This document shows positions 5,355 through 5,519 of a DNA stretch of 5,519 nt, in pieces (the stretch's first letter is position 1; each line of letters opens with the position of its first letter). The position numbers and the translations under genes are program-made. The stretch comes from Oscillatoria sp. Prado101 (GTDB lineage: Bacteria; Cyanobacteriota; Cyanobacteriia; Cyanobacteriales; Oscillatoriaceae). The stretch lies in contig JALOOK010000348.1 in assembly GCA_025454445.1 (NCBI GenBank), forward strand, positions 1 to 5,519, written 5' to 3'. The notes beneath the pieces were generated by a model. It was not told where the DNA came from. It saw nothing but the letters and a program-made list of their open reading frames with translations, and ran no database searches.

Positions 5355-5519
5355 AGTTCAGGGGCTAAAATTTGACCCTCTGGCTCGCGCTCTGGTTTGA
5401 CCAGTCAGCCCCCAATCCCAAATCTAAAATTTAACATTCCGGTCAGCCAGACTGCCATTAAATTTAGCTACAATAAAAGGTCGGAGCAAAAACAGGACTC
5501 TCCCTGAAAGCAACCCTTG
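5355..5519. other. Right-edge intergenic segment
   Basis: No coding sequence is supported. It contains a compact hairpin CTGGT-TTG-ACCAG (5392-5404), two TTTGACC words (5371-5377 and 5397-5403), and AT-rich text of the CCCAAATCTAAAATTT kind often seen between cyanobacterial genes. A possible promoter sits near the end. Confidence 0.4.
5469..5474 (+). promoter_or_regulatory. Possible -10 box for a gene beyond the right edge
   Basis: TACAAT matches the -10 consensus 5/6 and lies in an AT-rich stretch, but there is no fair -35 at the expected spacing. Its target would start outside the window, so the call is weak. Confidence 0.25.

Overview
The window looks like chromosomal DNA of a filamentous cyanobacterium, probably of the Oscillatoria/Microcoleus type. 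This is an inference from several signs together: a PEP-CTERM secreted protein, a cyanobacterial-style M50 protease with CBS domains, an NB-ARC (STAND ATPase) gene remnant, a promoter motif matching the cyanobacterial HLR1 box, and intergenic DNA full of palindromic repeats. No RNA gene, CRISPR array, transposase or phage gene was found.

Three intact genes are present, all on the minus strand and separated by long intergenic stretches, so they are probably separate transcription units. From right to left they are: a concentrative nucleoside transporter of the CNT/NupC family (3999-5207); a secreted PEP-CTERM protein with a nidogen-like domain (2044-2922); and a membrane-embedded site-2-type zinc metalloprotease with C-terminal CBS domains (169-1266, ATG start preferred over an upstream GTG). 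On the plus strand, 1688-1954 holds a broken fragment of an NB-ARC ATPase that keeps only the Walker B region.

The noncoding DNA is the more interesting part. The protease gene is preceded by an exact match to the HLR1 consensus bound by RpaB, overlapping a TACAAT -10 box, which suggests light-stress control. The PEP-CTERM gene has an upstream array of 11-bp direct repeats, the spacing typical of OmpR/PhoB-family regulators, and a strong rho-independent terminator (1975-2011). A 96-bp MITE-like element with perfect 15-bp terminal inverted repeats and a nested 33-bp palindrome lies just upstream of the transporter gene, and its edge overlaps a perfect TATAAT -10 box. The 1.08-kb gap at 2923-3998 also contains a GC-rich nested hairpin, two short tandem repeat blocks and a G-rich interspersed repeat.

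The three genes do not form an obvious pathway. I see no convincing new multi-gene system here; the leads are regulatory and repeat-related.
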